A DNA stretch of 49,238 nucleotides from Streptomyces sp. SolWspMP-5a-2 (lineage in GTDB: Bacteria; Actinomycetota; Actinomycetes; Streptomycetales; Streptomycetaceae), in NCBI RefSeq assembly GCF_900091845.1, contig NZ_FMCI01000217.1, forward strand, positions 1 to 49,238, read 5' to 3'. The notes beneath the pieces were generated by a model. The model did no database searches. It was given only the letters and a program-made list of their open reading frames with translations, and was not told the DNA's origin. Both the position numbers and the translations under genes were made by a program. Shown piece by piece: positions 43,755 through 49,238 of the stretch. Position 1 is the first letter of the stretch; each line of letters begins with the position of its first letter.

Positions 43755-44917
43755 CAGGCGGCCGCCTCGTCCGCGCCGGTGCCCGCGTCGATGGCCTGCG
43801 CCGCGTCGAGCCCGAAGGTGTGGGCCGGGTTCCAGTGCAGGACGACCTCGGCGCCGGGGACCAGCCGGGCGTCCCGGTCGATGTTCTGGGCGTAGACCTC
43901 GAACTCCGGGCAGACCGGGCTGTCGATCACGTACTGGGTGGAGACGCCGATGAAGCTGGAGTCGGCGATCCGCCCGGTGATCCGGTTGCGGCCCTCGGGC
44001 ACGGCGCCCGCCTCGTCCGCGTGCGCCAGCGAGATCTTCTCCGGCCGCACCCCGACCAGCACCTTGCCGCCGGCCGTGGTCGGCGCCGAACATCGCGACC
44101 CGGGCAGCACCAGCTTGCCGCCGCCCGCGCGCAGGACGATGTCCTCGCCGCTCCGGGTGTCGACCTCGGCCTCGATCAGGTTGGAGGTGCCGAGGAAGTT
44201 GGCGACGAACGTGGTGGTCGGGTTCTCGTACAGGTCGCTCGGGGAGCCGAGCTGCTCGACCCGGCCCGCGTTCATCACGGCGACCGTGTCGGCCATCGTC
44301 ATGGCCTCCTCCTGGTCGTGCGTGACGTGCACGAAGGTGATGCCGACCTCGGTCTGGATGCGCTTCAGCTCAAGCTGCATCTGGCGGCGCAGCTTGAGGT
44401 CGAGGGCGCCGAGCGGCTCGTCGAGCAGGAGCACCTTGGGGTGGTTGATGAGGGCGCGGGCGACGGCCACCCGCTGCTGCTGGCCGCCGGAGAGCTGGTG
44501 CGGCTTCTTGCGCGCCTGCTCACCGAGCTGCACCAGCTCCAGCATGGACTCGACCTGCTTCTTCACCGACTTGATGCCGCGCCTGCGCAGTCCGAAGGCG
44601 ACGTTCTCGAAGATGTCGAGGTGCGGGAAGAGGGCGTAGGACTGGAAGACGGTGTTCACCGGCCGCTTGTACGGCGGCAGGTGGGTGACCTCCTGGTCGC
44701 CGAGGTGGACGGAGCCGCCGGACGGCTCCTCAAGGCCCGCGATCATCCGCAGGGTGGTGGTCTTGCCGCAGCCGGAGGCGCCGAGCAGGGCGAAGAAGGA
44801 GCCCTGCGGGACGGTCAGGTCGAGCGGGTGCACGGCGGTGAAGGAGCCGTAGGTCTTGCTGATGCCGGTGAGGCGGACGTCGCCGCCCCCGTCGTTGCTG
44901 GTCGTCATCGTCGTCAC
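43754..44917 (-). CDS. potA: Polyamine ABC transporter ATPase PotA
   Basis: The 387-residue ATPase has Walker [11 protein letters not shown]-loop, signature [15 protein letters not shown], Walker [13 protein letters not shown] and the H-loop ([11 protein letters not shown]). A C-terminal TOBE domain (from about residue 285) is present. GTG at 44915-44917 overlaps the potD stop (GTGA). It drives the PotBC channel. Unlike the sugar importer in this window, this transporter carries its own ATPase. Confidence 0.95.
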   Translation of the reverse strand: MTTMTTSNDGGGDVRLTGISKTYGSFTAVHPLDLTVPQGSFFALLGASGCGKTTTLRMIAGLEEPSGGSVHLGDQEVTHLPPYKRPVNTVFQSYALFPHLDIFENVAFGLRRRGIKSVKKQVESMLELVQLGEQARKKPHQLSGGQQQRVAVARALINHPKVLLLDEPLGALDLKLRRQMQLELKRIQTEVGITFVHVTHDQEEAMTMADTVAVMNAGRVEQLGSPSDLYENPTTTFVANFLGTSNLIEAEVDTRSGEDIVLRAGGGKLVLPGSRCSAPTTAGGKVLVGVRPEKISLAHADEAGAVPEGRNRITGRIADSSFIGVSTQYVIDSPVCPEFEVYAQNIDRDARLVPGAEVVLHWNPAHTFGLDAAQAIDAGTGADEAAA

Positions 44918-46158
44918 GCCCCTGTGAGCTTCGCGAACTTCTCTTCGTAGGCCGTCTCTTCCTTCGCGGACAGTGCGCGGAAGGCGTGGGACTTCGCGGC
45001 CATTGCCTTGTCGGGGAGGATCAGCGGGTTGTCCGCGGCTCCCTTGTCGATCTTGGTGAGGTAGGGCCGGACGCCGTCGACGGGGCTCACGTAGTTGACG
45101 TACGCGGCCAGCTCGGCGGCCGGTTCGGGCTCGTAGTAGAAGTCGATGAGCCGCTCGGCGTTCGCCTTGTGCCGCGCCTTGTTGGGGATCAGCAGGTTGT
45201 CCGTCGACGTCATGTAGCCGCTGTCCGGGATGATGTAGTCGACGTCCGGGCTGTCCGCCTGGAGCTGGACGATGTCACCGCCCCAGGCGACGCAGGCCGC
45301 GATGTCGCCCTTGGTGAGGTCGGAGGTGTAGTCGTTGCCGGTGAAGCGGCGTATCTGGCCCTTGTCGACGGCCTTCTGGATCCGGGCGACGGCCGCGTCG
45401 TAGTCGTCGTCGGTGAACTTCGCCGGGTCCTTGCCCATGTCGAGGAGGGTCATCCCGATGCTGTCGCGCATCTCCGACAGGAAGCCGACCCGCCCCTTCA
45501 GCTCGGGTTTGTCGAGCAGGTCCGAGACGGACTTCACCTCGACGCCGTCGAGCGCCTTGCGGTTGAAGGCGATGACCGTCGAGATGCCCTGCCAGACGTA
45601 GGAGTAGGCGCGGCCCGGGTCCCAGTCGGGGTTGCGGAACTGCGCCGACAGGTTGGCGTAGGCGTGCGGCAGGTTCGAGGCGTCCAGCTTCTGCACCCAG
45701 CCGAGGCGGATCAGCCGGGCGGCCAGCCAGTCGGTGAGGACGATCAGGTCGCGGCCGGTGGACTGGCCCGCGGCGAGCTGCGGCTTGATCTTGCCGAAGA
45801 ACTCGTTGTTGTCGTTGATGTCCTCGGTGTACTTGACGGCGATGCCGGTCCGCCGCTGGAACTGGGTCAGGGTCGGGTGGCTCTTGCCGCTGTCGTCGAC
45901 GTCGATGTACTCGGTCCAGTTGGAGAAGTTCACGGTCTTCTCGGTGGCCGAGTGGTCCTCGGCGGAGGTCCCGCCCTCCGTCCGGCCCGCGGCGGGGATG
46001 CCGCAGCCGCTCAGCGCGCCGAGGCCGCCGACCGCGAGCGCGCCGCCCGCGGAGGCGCGCAGCAGCGAACGGCGGGTGAGGGCGGCCCTGCCGCCGCGGA
46101 GGCTGCGCCGCATGGCGGCCACCTGGGCCGGGGACAATCCGGGCTCGTACTGCTCCAT
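44914..46158 (-). CDS. potD: Polyamine-binding lipoprotein PotD
   Basis: The 414-residue periplasmic-binding-type protein has a long N-region with twin Arg (TRRSLLRAS, Arg29-Arg30) suggesting Tat export, and a lipobox LSGC with Cys52. The mature PotD signature is visible in FSNWTEYIDVDD, GIAVKYTEDINDNNEFF and VAWGGDIVQLQAD, which line the polyamine pocket in homologues. ATG at 46156-46158. It lies 68 bp behind the aldehyde dehydrogenase gene with no obvious terminator, so it is probably co-transcribed with it. Confidence 0.93.
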   Translation of the reverse strand: MEQYEPGLSPAQVAAMRRSLRGGRAALTRRSLLRASAGGALAVGGLGALSGCGIPAAGRTEGGTSAEDHSATEKTVNFSNWTEYIDVDDSGKSHPTLTQFQRRTGIAVKYTEDINDNNEFFGKIKPQLAAGQSTGRDLIVLTDWLAARLIRLGWVQKLDASNLPHAYANLSAQFRNPDWDPGRAYSYVWQGISTVIAFNRKALDGVEVKSVSDLLDKPELKGRVGFLSEMRDSIGMTLLDMGKDPAKFTDDDYDAAVARIQKAVDKGQIRRFTGNDYTSDLTKGDIAACVAWGGDIVQLQADSPDVDYIIPDSGYMTSTDNLLIPNKARHKANAERLIDFYYEPEPAAELAAYVNYVSPVDGVRPYLTKIDKGAADNPLILPDKAMAAKSHAFRALSAKEETAYEEKFAKLTGA

Positions 46159-46226
46159 GCGCTTGATGCCCTTTCGGGAGGGTCGGTCCGTTTCTGCCGC
46201 GCGGGTCCGGCCTGCGCCGGTCGTCG

Positions 46227-47762
46227 CTAGCGGTCCCCGAAGACGGTGCGGTGCCAGTCCTTGGCCGCCACCGCGGTGTTGTCGAACATCACATGCTTCA
46301 CCTGCGTGTATTCATCGAACGAGTAGGCCGACATGTCCTTGCCGAAGCCGGAGGACTTGTATCCGCCGTGCGGCATCTCGCTGATGATCGGGATGTGGTC
46401 GTTGACCCACACACACCCCGCCTGGATCTCCCGGGTCGCGCGGTTGGCCCGGTAGACGTCACGGCTCCAGGCGGAGGCCGCGAGTCCGTAGGGGGTGTCG
46501 TTGGCGAGGGCGATCCCCTCGTCGTCGCTGTCGAAGGGGAGCACCACCAGCACCGGCCCGAAGATCTCGGACCGGACGACCTCGCTGTCCTGCGCCGCGT
46601 CGGCGATCAGGGTGGGGAGATAGTACGCGCCGTTGGCCAGATCGCCCAGGGGGGTCGCGCCGCCGGTGACCACGCGCGCGTACCCGCGGGCCCGGTCGAC
46701 GAAGCCCGCCACCCGGTCGCGCTGGGCGTGCGAGACCAGCGGGCCGAGGTCGGTGTCCGGAGCGGACGGGTCACCCACCCGGACGGTCTCCATCAGGGCG
46801 GCGGTCCGCTCGACGAACGCCTCGTACAGCGGGCGCTGCACGTACGCGCGGGTGGCGGCGGTGCAGTCCTGGCCGGTGTTGATGAGCGACCCGGCGACCG
46901 CGCCGTGGACGGCCGCCTCCAGGTCGGCGTCGTCGAAGACCAGGAAGGGCGCCTTGCCGCCCAGCTCCAGGTGCAGGCGCTTGACGGTGGCGGTGGCGAT
47001 CTCCGCGACCCGCCTGCCGACGGCGGTGGAGCCGGTGAACGAGGTCATGGCGACGTCCGGGTGGCCGACGAGGTGCTCGCCCGCCTCCCGTCCGGTGCCG
47101 CTGACGATGTTGACGACGCCGTCGGGGATCCCGGCGTCGGTGACGGCCTGGGCGAACAGCAGCGAGGTCAGCGGGGTCAGCTCGGCGGGCTTCAGCACGA
47201 TGGTGTTGCCCGCGGCGACGGCCGGGAGGATCTTCCAGGCGGCCATCTGGAGCGGGTAGTTCCAGGGCGCGATGGAGCCGACGACGCCGATCGGCTCGCG
47301 GCGGACGTACGAGGTGTGGTCGCCCGAGTACTCCCCGGCGGACTGCCCCTGGAGGTGGCGGGCGGCGCCCGCGAAGAACGCGGCGTTGTCGACCGTCCCC
47401 GGCACGTCGAACTCGCGGGTCAGCTTGAGCGGCTTGCCGCACTGGAGGGACTCGGCGCGGGCGAAGTCCTCCGCGCGGTCGGCGAGCACCCCGGCCAGCC
47501 GGTGCAGCGCGTCCGAGCGCTCGCCCGGGGTGGCGCCCGCCCAGCCGGGGAACGCGGCGCGGGCTGCGGCGACGGCCGCGTCCACGTCCGCCGTCCCGGC
47601 CAGCTCGTAGCTGAGGACGTCCTTGCCGGTCGCCGGGTCGACGACCGTGTGGACGTGGCCCGACGTACCGGCGACCAGCCGTCCTGCGATGTACTGCGCC
47701 CCGGCCGCGAAACGATCCTGCGCGGGGAATCGGTCCGGGGTGGCAGTGCCCGGGTAGTGCAT
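46227..47762 (-). CDS. Gamma-aminobutyraldehyde dehydrogenase-like (PatD/YdcW type)
   Basis: The 511-residue aldehyde dehydrogenase opens the polyamine operon. The cofactor-binding region is IAPWNYPLQMAAWK and FTGSTAVGRRV. The base Glu is in LHLELGGKAP, and the catalytic Cys is in NTGQDCTAATR. The NxGQDCTA form is the one found in E. coli PatD (gamma-aminobutyraldehyde dehydrogenase). It would oxidise 4-aminobutanal to GABA, or act on gamma-glutamyl-aminobutyraldehyde if the PuuB-like oxidase works on glutamylated amines. ATG at 47760-47762 has GGAGGAG upstream. Confidence 0.88.
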   Translation of the reverse strand: MHYPGTATPDRFPAQDRFAAGAQYIAGRLVAGTSGHVHTVVDPATGKDVLSYELAGTADVDAAVAAARAAFPGWAGATPGERSDALHRLAGVLADRAEDFARAESLQCGKPLKLTREFDVPGTVDNAAFFAGAARHLQGQSAGEYSGDHTSYVRREPIGVVGSIAPWNYPLQMAAWKILPAVAAGNTIVLKPAELTPLTSLLFAQAVTDAGIPDGVVNIVSGTGREAGEHLVGHPDVAMTSFTGSTAVGRRVAEIATATVKRLHLELGGKAPFLVFDDADLEAAVHGAVAGSLINTGQDCTAATRAYVQRPLYEAFVERTAALMETVRVGDPSAPDTDLGPLVSHAQRDRVAGFVDRARGYARVVTGGATPLGDLANGAYYLPTLIADAAQDSEVVRSEIFGPVLVVLPFDSDDEGIALANDTPYGLAASAWSRDVYRANRATREIQAGCVWVNDHIPIISEMPHGGYKSSGFGKDMSAYSFDEYTQVKHVMFDNTAVAAKDWHRTVFGDR

Positions 47763-47832
47763 GTCGCTCTCCTCCGCCGGCATCCCGCGGCGCGGGGCCG
47801 GATGGCGTAGCTCCAGCTCGATTTGAGTGCCG

Positions 47833-47861
47833 ATCCTGACAGAGCAGGGGGCGTCCAACAA
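47833..47861 (-). promoter_or_regulatory. Candidate promoter of the polyamine operon
   Basis: On the minus strand TTGTTG (47856-47861) and CAGGAT (47833-47838) are spaced by 17 bp, about 70 bp upstream of the aldehyde dehydrogenase start. The -35 is one arm of the inverted repeat at 47856-47876. Confidence 0.5.
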
Positions 47862-47876
47862 GTGATTCCGTTGTTG
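47856..47876. promoter_or_regulatory. Inverted repeat CAACAA-N9-TTGTTG, candidate operator
   Basis: The two six-base arms are perfect complements and lie in the divergent gap between the polyamine operon and the NADAR gene, covering the predicted -35 of the operon. The spacing fits a dimeric regulator. No regulator gene adjoins it; the nearest is the PucR gene at 31609. Confidence 0.5.
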
Positions 47877-47941
47877 CCTTTTGGTTACGCGACGGAATCT
47901 GTCGACCAGGTGTCGAGTGGGCGCGAAAAAGGAGGGACGGA

Positions 47942-48562
47942 GTGTCCGTGGTCGCTGTCACACTCCCGTGCATGGAAGCGACCACGGGGAAGATCGACTC
48001 ACGGGAGACGCTGGTCAGGGCCGTCCGGGCCGGGGCCAGGGTGAGATACCTGCCCTTCTGGGGCAACCAGCCGCTCCCCGGCGGACGGCTCGGCCCGAGC
48101 TGCCTCAGCCAGTGGTGGCCCTCGCCGTTCACGGTCGACGGAGTCGCGTACGCGACCGCCGAGCACTGGATGATGGCCGCGAAGGCCCGGCTCTTCGGCG
48201 ACGCGGAGAACGAACGGCGCGCGCTGACCGCGGACCACCCGGCGGAGGCGAAGAAGGCGGGCGGGCTGGTGCGCGGCTTCGACGAGCGGACGTGGAGGCG
48301 CGAACGCGTCGGGATCGTCGTCGAGGGCAACGTCCACAAGTTCACGGCCGACGAGGGGCTGCGCCGGTATCTGCTCGGCACCGGCGACCGGGTCCTGGTG
48401 GAGGCGAGCCCCATGGACCGGATCTGGGGCATCGGCCTCGCCGCCACCGACGAGGCGGCCCTCGACCCGACCCGCTGGCGCGGCACGAACCTGCTGGGCT
48501 TCGCCCTGATGGAGACCCGCGACCGGTTGCGGGGGCGCGCGGCGGAGAGGGACGGGGTGTAG
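47942..48562 (+). CDS. NADAR-domain protein (YbiA-like)
   Basis: The 206-residue protein has the NADAR motifs YLPFWGNQP, LSQWWPSPFTVDGVAYATAEHWMMAAKA and a C-terminal MDRIWGIGLAATDEAALDP ... WRGTNLLGFALMETRD. NADAR proteins act on ADP-ribose/NAD-linked or riboflavin-pathway N-glycosides, and some reverse guanine ADP-ribosylation of nucleic acids. No DarT-like toxin is adjacent. GTG at 47942 has GGAGG six bases upstream, so I prefer it to ATG at 47972. Confidence 0.88.
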   Translation: MSVVAVTLPCMEATTGKIDSRETLVRAVRAGARVRYLPFWGNQPLPGGRLGPSCLSQWWPSPFTVDGVAYATAEHWMMAAKARLFGDAENERRALTADHPAEAKKAGGLVRGFDERTWRRERVGIVVEGNVHKFTADEGLRRYLLGTGDRVLVEASPMDRIWGIGLAATDEAALDPTRWRGTNLLGFALMETRDRLRGRAAERDGV

Positions 48563-48713
48563 GGGGCGGGGTGTAGGGGCGGGCTGTCTGGACTTCTCGG
48601 CTGGGGAGGGAGGGGCGTTGAGGCTGGGGCTCCGGAACGTCCGGGCCGAGGGCCGGGGTGTCCAGGACGTCCGGGCCGAACCAGGACGCGGGCGGGCTCG
48701 CGGCGGCGTCGGG

Positions 48714-49238
48714 TCAGAAGCTGGCGAACAGCAGGACGAACATCCCGAGGCCGGACAGGATGCCGAAGCCGCCGCAGATCATCCCCGCCAGGGCCACGCC
48801 GGGGTTGGTCGCCTCGCCCCGGGTGACCTTGCCCCGGCCTATGCCGCCGAAGATCAGGGCCAGCACCCCGAGCAGGATCGCCAGCGGCCAGAAGCAGAAG
48901 CCGACGGCCGCGAGGATGCCGAGCACCAGGGCGGCGGTGCCCATGCCGTTGCTGGGCGGCGGCGCCATCCCACCGGCCCAGGCCGGGTAGCCGGCGATGC
49001 CCTGCGGGCCGGGGACGCCGTATCCGGGCGCGGTCGGGTAGCCGTACCCGCCCGGGTAGCCGTACGCGGCCGGTCCAGGACCGCCCGGCGCCGTCGGGGG
49101 CGGCGGCACGGGCTCGCCGGAGTGCCCGATCGGGGGCGCGTAGGGCAGGGGGCGCCCCGACCGCCCGCCGGGGACGGGGCGGCCGGGGCTGGCCCGTAGA
49201 CCGGGCGGGACGACCGGGGCGCGGGGCTGGCCCGTACG
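48714..49238 (-). CDS. DUF4190-type small membrane protein (5' end outside the window)
   Basis: The frame stays open from 48714 to the right edge, so the N-terminus is probably missing. The visible part is a long Pro/Gly/Tyr/Ala-rich hydrophilic stretch (PGGYGYPTAPGYG and similar), then two membrane helices (GTAALVLGILAAVGFCFWP ... LLGVLALIFGGIG and GVALAGMICGGFGILSG). A cytoplasmic loop, RGKVTRGEATNPG, lies between them. This is the DUF4190 architecture, common and uncharacterised in Streptomyces. GTG at 49107-49109 is a possible internal start, but the Pro-rich sequence continues naturally upstream of it. Confidence 0.8.
   Translation of the reverse strand, partial: RTGQPRAPVVPPGLRASPGRPVPGGRSGRPLPYAPPIGHSGEPVPPPPTAPGGPGPAAYGYPGGYGYPTAPGYGVPGPQGIAGYPAWAGGMAPPPSNGMGTAALVLGILAAVGFCFWPLAILLGVLALIFGGIGRGKVTRGEATNPGVALAGMICGGFGILSGLGMFVLLFASF

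Overview
The window is high-GC actinobacterial DNA and almost certainly a Streptomyces chromosome. The codon bias is strong, GTG starts and GTGA/ATGA start-stop overlaps are frequent, Tat/lipobox solute-binding proteins occur, and the order infB-ylxR-nusA-rimP ... proS ... ispG-rseP-dxr is the usual Streptomyces core arrangement. No tRNA, rRNA, CRISPR array, insertion sequence or phage gene was seen.

Layout. (1) Positions 1-12,040 are core genome. The translation/transcription cluster infB (cut by the left edge), ylxR, nusA and rimP lies on the minus strand. A lipoprotein/ferritin-like pair and a degenerate aminoglycoside-kinase-fold protein lie on the plus strand. proS, two GNAT acetyltransferases, ispG, a site-2 protease and dxr follow on the minus strand. 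(2) 12,227-14,662 holds a small secreted lamin-tail-domain protein and a long acyl-CoA dehydrogenase. (3) 14,823-29,948 is a self-contained catabolic locus. It has a LacI regulator, GH31, secreted GH12, GH95, GH42, an LplABC-type sugar importer (two permeases and a Tat lipoprotein binding protein, no ATPase) and a GH3. These five glycosidase families match the linkages of fucogalacto-xyloglucan. All three transcription units begin at a promoter carrying the palindrome TCGAAGCGCTTCGA. I read this as a xyloglucan utilisation locus with one regulator. (4) 30,028-41,979 mixes an aldehyde dehydrogenase with its PucR-type regulator, a membrane-anchored TraD/VirD4-like ATPase, gabT, a PAP2 phosphatase, a secreted GH18 chitinase with a DasR-like site in its promoter, a small protein of uncertain function, and puuB. 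(5) 40,561-47,762 is a six-gene operon for polyamine uptake and breakdown (aldehyde dehydrogenase, potD-potA-potB-potC, a PuuB-like oxidase). (6) The right end carries a NADAR-domain protein and a DUF4190-type membrane protein cut by the window edge.

How the parts work together. In the xyloglucan locus only GH12 has a signal peptide. The model is extracellular cutting by GH12, capture and import of oligosaccharides by the Lpl-type transporter (powered by an ATPase encoded elsewhere, probably MsiK), and cytoplasmic trimming by GH95 (fucose), GH42 (galactose), GH31 (xylose) and GH3 (glucose). In the polyamine operon PotABCD would import putrescine/spermidine, the PuuB-like oxidase and PatD-like dehydrogenase would turn them into GABA, and the nearby gabT would pass GABA to succinate semialdehyde.
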